DNA of 23,188 nucleotides from positions 1 through 23,188 of IMG/VR virus record IMGVR_UViG_3300034062_008079. The stretch is one strand, 5' to 3'. The stretch comes from a virus. The notes beneath the pieces are model-generated. The model did not search any database. It was not told the DNA's origin and saw only the letters and a list, made by a program, of their open reading frames with translations. Below, in pieces: positions 15,612 to 23,188 of the stretch. The position numbers and the translations under genes are program-made. Each line of letters starts with the position of its first letter. Positions within the stretch are counted from its first letter, which is position 1.

Positions 15612-18600
15612 TTCAGAAAATATATTTGTAGAATTTGATTATCAAAATATCATAATTGTAGACCCAAACAAAATTGTTAATCAAGATGGTGAAGTAAAAG
15701 ACAGATTAGTCAATCATGAAGATTTAGTAATGTATGCTAATTTGGAGTGTTCATTAGTGCCAAGAACCAAATTGAGATTGGGTATAGAACAAAGTGATGT
15801 TCAGACTGTTTCGTTAGCGAAAATTAATTTTCTAAAACCGAGTGATAAAAAGTATCTAGATAACAGATATACAGAATTATTTACAGGTACTATAGAGAAA
15901 AAAGGTGAGGCACCACCACAAACATTCAGATTTTACGAGCCAGTACCTGATAATAATACAGGGATAATTGAAAGTTCTCTATTAGGTATCACTAATATTA
16001 ATTTCAATATCAACACAAGTTTTTTACCCAAAATAACAATTACAATGCAAGATGTTAGAGGAAGAGCCTTGTTTGAACTTGGAAATAGTTCACCTTACGC
16101 AGCTTTCTTTAACCTACCCTACCCTTCATTTTTCTTAACGTTGAAAGGGTATTACGGTAAAGCGGTAAGATACCAATTGATGTTACAAAATTTTCATGCT
16201 AGATTTGATAATAGTTCAGGTAATTTTGAAATAACTTGTACATTTTTGACATATAAGTTTAATGTACTTTCAGATGTCTCCATGAGTTTCCTATATGCAA
16301 CACCATACATGTATCCGACAACTGTTTTACAAAAAACTACTTCAGGTAATCCTGATAACAAAAATGGTGTGGCAACTCCAAAAAGTTATACATTAGGTTA
16401 TCAAAAAATAAAAGAACTTTATAATGAATATAAATCAAAAGGGATTGTTGCCGACAATCTCCCTGAATTAACTCTAACGCAACTCCAAAGAAAATTAGAT
16501 ACTTTAATCAAAGACACGTTGATTAATTGGGGTCAAGTTAACATGGAACCTTTGACAAACATAGAAACATTCCAAAAAAATCTAAATCAATTAAAAGGAG
16601 AGGTTGTAATCAAAGAAGATTCATGGGTTAAGAAAAATTTGGACTTGAAAAATCCTTTATTGTTAAAATCAGGTACCAAAGTTTATTTTTTGAAAGACCC
16701 AATCAGACAAGATAAGACAAAAGAAACGCAAGCAAGAGTTGATTTAACAAATATTCTAAACACCTATAACACACCACTAAATGAAAATCCTACATTAGGT
16801 GTAAATGGTACGTACACTGTAGGAGGTAAAACAGAAAAATCAGCAATAAGTAATCCTGTAAATTTTATACCATCACAACAAGACCCGGGAAAATTACCAA
16901 CGTGGATTAATTTTAATGTACAATTAAATGACATCGATTTTGAAAAAACTTACTCATTAGTTACAAATAAAAATCCTTTAGCAACCGAAAACAAACAAGA
17001 TTACGATAAGTTCAAAGAAGACTTGACAAACAAACTGTCATTATCACAACCAACAACACCAGGGTTAAATCAACCCCCACAGTACGATAAATTTTATGGA
17101 TATGAAAGTGTCGGCCTATTTTTGAATTTAGTTTCACAGATGGAGAAATCTGTTTCAATCAAAAAAGAAGAAATATTGAAACAATTATCAGATGAATTGA
17201 ATAACGTAATCAAGAACGGTTCACTTGGAAAAAGTGGATTAGGGTTTAGCCCGACAATTAGAAATGTTCTTGCTATTTTATTTGCTAACGGTGAAGCCTT
17301 TCTTAGATTGATGGATGATTGCCATAGAGAGGCTTGGAATAAACGAGATAGTGATGTAAGAAAAAAAGCAATACTTGGCAAGGTATCATCGGACTCGGCA
17401 AATGACTTTGTCTATCCATGGCCTCAGTTGATTGTTGAAAAAGAAAAAGACGGAGTTAAAAAGTATGAGGTGACTTATCCTGGAGATGTAAATGTATTAT
17501 CACAAACCGAAGGGTATTTGTTTGATGAATGGCCTGAAATTGAATTTGTTGAAGAGTTGTTAGGAGGTCTTATGAAAAGAGACCCATCTGATTCAGGATT
17601 TTCATCAGAAGAAGGTAATTCAAATACTGTGAATAGAATATCTTTAAACGCAATTGAATTTCCAATATCAAATGTGATATACCAAAATAAAGAAGAGGTA
17701 AAATTTTTCTACGAGTTTTGGGAAAGAATGGGTTCTGTGTCAAACTTTTCTAGATTAAGTAGAGGAGACGCCTCCAATTTCCAAATGGATGAAATAATTA
17801 GTCAGACGGAGTCTACTAACATGTTGAAATCCTTGGGGACAGAAAACGTTTTTTTGATTAAAAATTTGAAAGAATATGATATTTCTCCAACAACAATTAT
17901 CCCAATATTAGCCACAATATCAAATGGAGGTGAAGGGGAATCATATCAAAAATTTATTAGAGGATACTACTCAACACCTTATATTACAAATTACTCTAAA
18001 AATGATTATAAAATATTTGATAATACAATATTCACAAAATTAAATACTGCTGGTTCATCAGATGTTAAAATTGAAAAGTCTGATGATTTGAATAAATTTA
18101 TTGAATCCACAACCGCAGAAAAATTTGATTTACTAGACACTTACCCAATTACTAATACGACTTGGATAAAGTCTAACGTTTCCGATGGACAAAACTCATC
18201 AAATATAATAAATAAAACAAGTAAGGTTATAAAATATAATGGAGCAATCAATGCTATTGCAAACTATAACACTGATGATGGGACACCACTCACCAAAAGA
18301 CCAATAACCTATTTTAATTATCTTAATAATACTCCAATATTATCGTTTGACAATCCGCCAATAAATTCAGACACCCTCAAAAACTTTTATACCAATAGAA
18401 CTAGACAGTCTTTCGATTCCAAGTCAACACAATTACCGACTGAAGGTACGATAGTCTATCAAAACTACAGCGGTGGAGTTCAGAGTGAACAAACAACCTC
18501 AATGTTGAATACACCATATTTCATAAATGCAATTATGAAAGGTGTCTATAACTTCAAAACAAGTGTCCAATATCCTTACAAAGCGGCGGCGTACTTGTTT

Positions 18601-21600
18601 TTGAATAGTCTACCGACTACAACCCTAAAAGAAAAATATAAATCGTCGGTTGATGGAACTACCCAAGAATTAGATTATCTGTTTGCTAGTCTCAAAAAAT
18701 TTGGTGCGGTTCATAAATTACCATATCCATTATTATTGAAATATGGTGCTCTTTGGCATAGATATAAAACTAAAGTTCAAAACGATGAAGATATACTTGA
18801 TGGTATATGGAACGATTTCAATTTCAGATATAATTACGACCCATCAACATCTGCTAGTACTAAAACATACACATTCACAGGGTTAGGTCAGACAGACGTG
18901 ACGAAAATTACATTACAAAACAGTAATTTATTCGGTAATTTGACTGCGGATACTATGGATTTAGGGTTTTATCCTAAACTAATTAATGATTTTTCTTTTT
19001 GTCTTAACGGTTACGAAATATTTACTACTTCAGAATTTGGTATTGGACCATTTTCTGCCAATACAGTAGGATTTAACGACCAAGATATTCAAAACGGTAT
19101 ATCATCAGGTTTGACCGTAACGAGAACATCCTCAAATTTCGCAGCATTATCTTTTGATAAGTCAAATACAGGTAGAACGTTTGTCATGAATTCTTACTCT
19201 GTTGCCTTGAATAATATAGACGACACAAGTTTTTTCACAATTCCGTCGGTGGGTAACAACTTTAACCAATCATTCAATGAATGCTTCGGTAATATCAATA
19301 GTACATTATTAAGTCCTGATAAAATTATAGAGCCATTCAATAATAGAGCAATATTTAACGGTTCAATAAGAACATTTTGGATGTCACCTAACTACGGATG
19401 GTTCAACAACTCACAAGTTGATAAACCTGAATACAATCAATACGTTAAAAAAATATATCAAAATACTAATATACAAGATAATTTCACATTCACTAAATTG
19501 GCTGAGTATTCGTATTTCGATGAGTTGACAAGTACGTTTAAAAAAGACATTTTGGATGATTTAGAACAATTATTTTTAAAATTTTCACAATCTAAATTTA
19601 ATTTCACACCAATAGACCCAACTCAATTAAGTTCCGCAACACCTTCAGAATCTGTTTTAATCAATCAGAACTTTCATAAGATGTTTACCGAAATGATGAG
19701 GTTACCAATAAATGATAGAAATTTAGATTTTGTTTCGTTACAGAAAAAACAATACTCAAATATTAATAGTCTGATAAAAAATTTCTTGGAATACGACATA
19801 CTATTCAAATATGGAAATCCCGGTGAATACAACAAACAACTTTTTTTATCATTCACTATACCAGCAACAAGAAAATATGGGGTGACAAGTGTTGCTGACC
19901 CAATAAAACCAACAACTTATTCTAACTACACACCAAACGCTTTACCTACAATCAATAATCCTTTCTCTTTGGATTTGATAAAACAAAATTTCCCTGATGC
20001 TTGGGAGAGTTTGTTATTAAATGTTGGTTTTTCTGAGGTTGAGGGTATCAAATATACGGAATCTGGTTCTACAATATTTGATTTCTTTATTGACAATAAT
20101 GTAGAATTCAGTCCTGAAAATATTGTTAGTCTAAGCCCATTAATAAAAATATATGCAACACAGAAAAATAAAGATACTACATACAATAAAACAAAGTTTC
20201 AGTCGGACCTGACTAACTATGTAAGTAAAAATAATGATTTCCAAAATTTAATATTGACATCAACATTTGTCAAAATGAAAAAAAACTTAGCGGATGTGAC
20301 TTTTTCACCACAAAGTAATTTTTCATCAGAATTGATAGGTAATCAAGGTAAAGTCGATATTTGGGAGGCTCTAAAATCAACTAATGATAGATGGATATCA
20401 GGATATGATTTGAAATATAAAACCATATTCGAAGATGTTTTGTTGATAGATAGAGCAAGTAGAGATATCGGAGATAAAGTGTTAGTTGATGTTTTCAGTT
20501 TGAATAATTTATTAACTAATATAAACGTAACGACAAATCTTTTGTATTATGTACAATCAATACTCCAAATGAATAACTTTCAAGTTATGTCATTACCATC
20601 GTTTGTGAACTTTTATAATGTACAAGACCCTGTTAAAAATGCAATACCAAAAGTAGAGAACTCATTGGAGTTTGCAAACGATATGTTTGGAACCCATCCA
20701 AATGTCGATTATAGAAAATCAGGTCCAAAAATGGTATGTTTTTATGCGGGTAAACCATCAGAACATTTACAAATAAACAAACCTGAATATGCATACCAAG
20801 ACGATGGAATTTACTTTCAAAAATTAGATTCAAATACTCTGATTGATAATTTGGTAAACAAAAATGATTGGGGTAAATCAAATAGGGTTGTTGGGTTTAC
20901 GGTAGATATGGGGGTGCAAAATCAAGGTGTTTTTACAAATATTTCTGTCAGTCAAGACAACGGTAAACCCACATCAGAAACTTTACAACAGTTAAATGAT
21001 ATGGCTAATCAGGCGGGAAACAGAAAAACCTCTACTCAAAATGTTTCTTTGTATAATTTGTATAAAACAAGAAGTTATGGATGTTCAGTACAAATGATGG
21101 GTAATGCTATGATACAACCAATGATGTATTTTAACTTGAGACATGTACCTATGTTTGCGGGCTCTTACATGATATTAGGGGTCAATCATAATATTCAGCC
21201 AGGGAGTTTTACAACATCATTCGAAGGAGTTAGGCAGTCAATATTTAGCTTACCTGATATAGATAGTTTCATCCAAGGCATCATGACGAATCTTTTGAAT
21301 ACTGTTTTCACACAAGTCAAACAAGAAAACGCGAAAAAAGAAGCTCAGTCCCAAAATACCGCACAATCTAAACAAAACCAACAAAGCAATTCTAAAAATA
21401 TTGAACCATCTAAATCCGATACATGTAAACGGAATTCTGAATTCGAAGATTTCTCATCGATACAACCACCAAATCTAACCACTATTAGCTATAAAGATAT
21501 GATAGACGTAATCACAGGGATAACCAATAATACAGATTATTCAACGGTTCCAAATAATCAATTTGTCAAAACAAAATTAAATTATACTATATGGTCTTTA

Positions 21601-22056
21601 TTTTGGTTGAACTCTAATAATAGTTTTGGTTTCAGTAATTATGAAAACAATTTTTCTAATTTAAGGTTGGATTTGAAAGTCAACAAAGAAGAAAAGAAAC
21701 TTGGAAATAGAAAAACTTATTTATCTAAAAATTATTATTGTGCAACTTATAATAATGAGGAGCTTACCTTCGGAGTATTTCAAACGATAGAAGACTCTCT
21801 TAAATTTATTGTCGAATATTTAAAAACAAAAATAAATCTATCCTTAGTCAAGGGTTCAGATATAAAAAATGCCCAAGGTAAGATAAATGATGTGGATGGA
21901 TTGGCAAAATCAATCGATGAATTCCTATACACCTCTTATCCTGTTGAGGATAAAAATATCCAATATGAAAGAGATATCTCCAAAACACAAAAATGCCAAG
22001 ATAGAATATCTCAAATTAAATCGGCAATCCAACAAGCAGAAACATTAGGTTTATAA
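15601..22056 (+). CDS. Giant baseplate hub protein (gp27/gpD-like region)
   Basis: This 2151-residue protein occupies over a quarter of the window. The N-terminal part (about 140-225) contains ITMQDVRGRALFELGNSS and YPSFFLTLKGYYGKAVRYQ, a beta-rich structural domain. The middle 1500 residues are low in recognisable motifs. Residues about 1821-1885 (CSVQMMGNAMIQPMMYFNLR, then FAGSYMILGVNHNIQPG, then FEGVRQSIFSLP) resemble the hub domain of T4 gp27 and P2 gpD-type proteins, which form the trimeric centre of the baseplate. A Gln/Asn/Ser linker at about 1910-1940 leads to a C-terminal domain (about 1940-2151) with LNSNNSFGFSNY and FGVFQTIEDSLKFIVEYL. That pattern recalls the fold of glucosaminidase-like domains, but I see no clear catalytic Glu. 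It overlaps the upstream gene by 11 nt. The hub role is fairly likely; the length points to fusion of several baseplate parts. Confidence 0.65.
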   Translation: MADNSENIFVEFDYQNIIIVDPNKIVNQDGEVKDRLVNHEDLVMYANLECSLVPRTKLRLGIEQSDVQTVSLAKINFLKPSDKKYLDNRYTELFTGTIEKKGEAPPQTFRFYEPVPDNNTGIIESSLLGITNINFNINTSFLPKITITMQDVRGRALFELGNSSPYAAFFNLPYPSFFLTLKGYYGKAVRYQLMLQNFHARFDNSSGNFEITCTFLTYKFNVLSDVSMSFLYATPYMYPTTVLQKTTSGNPDNKNGVATPKSYTLGYQKIKELYNEYKSKGIVADNLPELTLTQLQRKLDTLIKDTLINWGQVNMEPLTNIETFQKNLNQLKGEVVIKEDSWVKKNLDLKNPLLLKSGTKVYFLKDPIRQDKTKETQARVDLTNILNTYNTPLNENPTLGVNGTYTVGGKTEKSAISNPVNFIPSQQDPGKLPTWINFNVQLNDIDFEKTYSLVTNKNPLATENKQDYDKFKEDLTNKLSLSQPTTPGLNQPPQYDKFYGYESVGLFLNLVSQMEKSVSIKKEEILKQLSDELNNVIKNGSLGKSGLGFSPTIRNVLAILFANGEAFLRLMDDCHREAWNKRDSDVRKKAILGKVSSDSANDFVYPWPQLIVEKEKDGVKKYEVTYPGDVNVLSQTEGYLFDEWPEIEFVEELLGGLMKRDPSDSGFSSEEGNSNTVNRISLNAIEFPISNVIYQNKEEVKFFYEFWERMGSVSNFSRLSRGDASNFQMDEIISQTESTNMLKSLGTENVFLIKNLKEYDISPTTIIPILATISNGGEGESYQKFIRGYYSTPYITNYSKNDYKIFDNTIFTKLNTAGSSDVKIEKSDDLNKFIESTTAEKFDLLDTYPITNTTWIKSNVSDGQNSSNIINKTSKVIKYNGAINAIANYNTDDGTPLTKRPITYFNYLNNTPILSFDNPPINSDTLKNFYTNRTRQSFDSKSTQLPTEGTIVYQNYSGGVQSEQTTSMLNTPYFINAIMKGVYNFKTSVQYPYKAAAYLFLNSLPTTTLKEKYKSSVDGTTQELDYLFASLKKFGAVHKLPYPLLLKYGALWHRYKTKVQNDEDILDGIWNDFNFRYNYDPSTSASTKTYTFTGLGQTDVTKITLQNSNLFGNLTADTMDLGFYPKLINDFSFCLNGYEIFTTSEFGIGPFSANTVGFNDQDIQNGISSGLTVTRTSSNFAALSFDKSNTGRTFVMNSYSVALNNIDDTSFFTIPSVGNNFNQSFNECFGNINSTLLSPDKIIEPFNNRAIFNGSIRTFWMSPNYGWFNNSQVDKPEYNQYVKKIYQNTNIQDNFTFTKLAEYSYFDELTSTFKKDILDDLEQLFLKFSQSKFNFTPIDPTQLSSATPSESVLINQNFHKMFTEMMRLPINDRNLDFVSLQKKQYSNINSLIKNFLEYDILFKYGNPGEYNKQLFLSFTIPATRKYGVTSVADPIKPTTYSNYTPNALPTINNPFSLDLIKQNFPDAWESLLLNVGFSEVEGIKYTESGSTIFDFFIDNNVEFSPENIVSLSPLIKIYATQKNKDTTYNKTKFQSDLTNYVSKNNDFQNLILTSTFVKMKKNLADVTFSPQSNFSSELIGNQGKVDIWEALKSTNDRWISGYDLKYKTIFEDVLLIDRASRDIGDKVLVDVFSLNNLLTNINVTTNLLYYVQSILQMNNFQVMSLPSFVNFYNVQDPVKNAIPKVENSLEFANDMFGTHPNVDYRKSGPKMVCFYAGKPSEHLQINKPEYAYQDDGIYFQKLDSNTLIDNLVNKNDWGKSNRVVGFTVDMGVQNQGVFTNISVSQDNGKPTSETLQQLNDMANQAGNRKTSTQNVSLYNLYKTRSYGCSVQMMGNAMIQPMMYFNLRHVPMFAGSYMILGVNHNIQPGSFTTSFEGVRQSIFSLPDIDSFIQGIMTNLLNTVFTQVKQENAKKEAQSQNTAQSKQNQQSNSKNIEPSKSDTCKRNSEFEDFSSIQPPNLTTISYKDMIDVITGITNNTDYSTVPNNQFVKTKLNYTIWSLFWLNSNNSFGFSNYENNFSNLRLDLKVNKEEKKLGNRKTYLSKNYYCATYNNEELTFGVFQTIEDSLKFIVEYLKTKINLSLVKGSDIKNAQGKINDVDGLAKSIDEFLYTSYPVEDKNIQYERDISKTQKCQDRISQIKSAIQQAETLGL

Positions 22057-22073
22057 TTTACCATAAATGATGA

Positions 22074-22080
22074 TATTTAT
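22074..22080 (+). promoter_or_regulatory. TATTTAT late-promoter-like motif upstream of 75-residue gene
   Basis: The word lies in the context GATGATATTTATATATA and begins 21 nt before the ATG at 22095, matching the short-spacing group (20, 21 and 22 nt). Confidence 0.5.
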
Positions 22081-22094
22081 ATATAAAAAATAAT

Positions 22095-22322
22095 ATGAGC
22101 TCAGTAAAAAATATTTTAGACAGTTACCTTGGAAAAAACACAAGGATATCAGAAAAAGACCTTGGAAATGGGTCTAAACAAGTTTGTGATTTGGATAGCG
22201 GTGAATGCTACACAGTAAGAATGAAAGATGGTCTTATAGAAAGAGTAGACAATACTATGAATCAAACAAAAAAAATTCAAGTAGAAACCGCATCAGGAAT
22301 AAAACAATTATTGAATGGATAA
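22095..22322 (+). CDS. Small protein of unknown function
   Basis: I do not recognise this 75-residue protein. It starts MSSVKNILDSYLGKNTRISE and has a central CDLDSGEC segment with two cysteines six residues apart, flanked by predicted beta strands (GSKQVCDL, CYTVRMKDGLIERV), then a short C-terminal helix. No signal peptide or membrane segment is visible. It has its own upstream TATTTAT motif and an A-rich leader, and its stop overlaps the start of the next gene (ATGGATAA), which suggests translational coupling. It lies downstream of the hub gene and may be a minor virion or assembly factor, but that rests on position only. Confidence 0.7.
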   Translation: MSSVKNILDSYLGKNTRISEKDLGNGSKQVCDLDSGECYTVRMKDGLIERVDNTMNQTKKIQVETASGIKQLLNG

Positions 22323-23010
22323 TACTATGAAAGTGGATGAAAAAATTTTAGAAGAATTAAGAAGATATAATCAAATCAATCGATATATCACAGAACAGGA
22401 GGCTTTAGATGTACCACCTCCACCTGATGCACCACCAGCAGACCCTGCTGCAGGAGCGGTTCCTCCACCACCCGGCGGAGCACCACCCCCACCTCCAGGA
22501 GGAGCAACACCAGGTGCAGAACCAACACCTATTGACCCTGCAACCGACCCTGATGTTGAAAAGTTAGGACCTGACGGAGAACCTGAAGGTGAAAAAGGCG
22601 AAGATAGCGGAACCGAAGAATTGGATATAACTGATTTGGTTACGTCACAACAAAACATTGAATCAAAACAAGAGGAATATTTCAACAATCTATTTTCACA
22701 ATTGGAAACACTACAAAGTAAATTAGGTGAAATGGACAAATTGGTTTCCAAAATCGATTCATTAGAAGCCAAGGTTGAAAAATACAGACCAAAAACGGCT
22801 CAAGAAAAACTTGAATTAAGAAGTTTAGATTCAGGACCTTACAATCAGAAACTTTCAGATTTCTTCGTAGATAAAGAAGAAGAAATGGAAAAATCAGGAA
22901 AAAATGAATATGTTTTAACAACCGATGAAGTTAAAGATTTTTCACCATCAGAAGTTAGAGATAGTTTCAGAGATTTTCCTGGTAATCAAAAACCTGTTGA
23001 AGTTAAATAA
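22315..23010 (+). CDS. Proline-rich, acidic coiled-coil protein
   Basis: This 231-residue protein is not assigned to a named family. Residues 1-28 look helical (VDEKILEELRRYNQINRYIT). Residues 33-75 are a Pro/Gly/Ala-rich stretch with runs of four or five prolines. Residues 76-105 are acidic and low-complexity. Residues about 112-160 form a probable coiled coil (SQQNIESKQEEYFNNLFSQL, then heptad-like leucines to SLEAKVEKYRPK). The C-terminus is charged. The layout suggests an extended virion or scaffold-type protein. The DNA of the proline stretch is locally GC-rich compared with its surroundings. The start could be 22315, which overlaps the previous stop, or ATG 22327 (MKVDEKIL), which gives the cleaner helix. 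A strong terminator follows 20 nt after the stop. Confidence 0.75.
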   Translation: MDNTMKVDEKILEELRRYNQINRYITEQEALDVPPPPDAPPADPAAGAVPPPPGGAPPPPPGGATPGAEPTPIDPATDPDVEKLGPDGEPEGEKGEDSGTEELDITDLVTSQQNIESKQEEYFNNLFSQLETLQSKLGEMDKLVSKIDSLEAKVEKYRPKTAQEKLELRSLDSGPYNQKLSDFFVDKEEEMEKSGKNEYVLTTDEVKDFSPSEVRDSFRDFPGNQKPVEVK

Positions 23011-23030
23011 CTTAAATAACATACTATTAG

Positions 23031-23057
23031 AAGGGTGCCCCAAAAGCACCCTTTTTT
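23031..23057 (+). terminator. Rho-independent terminator closing the baseplate block
   Basis: A perfect 8-bp stem (AAGGGTGC and GCACCCTT) encloses a 7-nt loop (CCCAAAA) and is followed by a T-run to 23057. The stem is GC-rich for this genome and lies 20 nt after the stop of the proline-rich protein gene. Confidence 0.92.
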
Positions 23058-23083
23058 ATTTGACAACCATTTTAAAATACTTA

Positions 23084-23090
23084 TATTTCT
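23084..23090 (+). promoter_or_regulatory. Degenerate late-promoter-like motif (TATTTCT)
   Basis: TATATTTCT lies between the terminator and the ATG at 23121, with its first base 37 nt upstream. It differs by one base from the TATTTAT word seen at other genes and falls outside both spacing groups, so it is a weak candidate. The following gene may be under different control. Confidence 0.25.
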
Positions 23091-23120
23091 AAAACAATTT
23101 AACAATCTAATATATAATTT

Positions 23121-23188
23121 ATGGCGACAAATGCAATGGATGCTGTTTTGGCTCAGTATGAAAAACAACAAAAGTCAAGTACGTCTTC
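23121..23188 (+). CDS. Start of a further gene, truncated by the window edge
   Basis: An ATG at 23121 opens a frame to the end of the window, giving 22 complete codons: MATNAMDAVLAQYEKQQKSS and on. It follows a terminator and an AT-rich leader without a Shine-Dalgarno, as for other genes here. The N-terminus is helical and then Ser/Lys-rich. A gp32-like single-stranded DNA-binding protein or another DNA-metabolism protein is conceivable, but too little is visible to assign it. Confidence 0.6.
   Translation, partial: MATNAMDAVLAQYEKQQKSSTS

Noticed and set aside
22371-22772. A 133-codon minus-strand open frame rich in Gly/Pro/Ser.
   Set aside because: It is antisense to the proline-rich protein gene, its composition mirrors the GC-rich tract, and it has no leader, motif or recognisable domain.
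1-23188. A crAss-like or other short-tailed phage.
   Set aside because: The tail sheath, gp19-type tube and gp26-like genes indicate a contractile-tailed phage.
1-23188. tRNA genes, insertion sequences or integration sites.
   Set aside because: All intergenic gaps are short and none shows a cloverleaf, transposase or flanking repeat.

Overview
This window is a stretch of the late virion-structure region of a large, AT-rich, contractile-tailed phage of T4-like (myovirus) architecture. The anchors are a recognisable tail sheath protein, a 162-residue T4 gp19-type tail tube protein, a T4 gp26-like tail assembly protein, a tape measure protein, and very large baseplate/hub proteins. Start codons are preceded by A-rich leaders instead of Shine-Dalgarno sequences, and nearly all stops are TAA. 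Both features fit a phage of a Bacteroidota host, but the host is an inference.

Layout, left to right. Positions 1-1554 hold the 3' end of a neck/connector-like gene and a gp15-like tail completion/sheath stabiliser gene. At 1551-1715 a 54-residue ribbon-helix-helix (RHH) type protein is encoded on the minus strand, the only leftward gene seen. Its stop codon overlaps that of the gp15-like gene, and a divergent intergenic region separates it from the sheath gene. Then come the tail sheath (1837-5049), a HAD-superfamily phosphatase-like gene (5056-5904) and the tail tube (5968-6456), closed by a hairpin terminator. A gp26-like tail assembly gene (6560-7318) is followed by an overlapping +1/-2 frame without an ATG start, which looks like a programmed frameshift extension (to 7466). 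The tape measure gene (7492-10569) contains a near-perfect 315-bp in-frame tandem duplication. A baseplate block follows: a 1554-residue protein with tube-cap-like segments and an OmpA-like domain, a 107-residue gp53/LysM-like protein, and a 2151-residue hub-like giant. The window closes with a 75-residue orphan, a proline-rich coiled-coil protein, a strong terminator (23031-23057) and the first codons of the next gene.

Regulation. Almost every intergenic gap carries the word TATTTAT at a set distance upstream of the next start codon. The distances (first motif base to first base of the ATG) fall into two groups, 42-45 nt and 20-22 nt. The motif is also present, correctly flipped, upstream of the minus-strand gene. 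This is proposed as the phage's late promoter element. The sheath and tube genes also share a near-identical 13-nt leader just before their ATGs.

How the genes work together: tube and sheath polymerise on a baseplate built from the 1554-, 107- and 2151-residue proteins. The tape measure protein, held by the gp26-like chaperone and its frameshifted form, sets tail length. The gp15-like and neck proteins cap the tail and join it to the head. The RHH protein and the HAD enzyme are the two genes that are not obviously structural.
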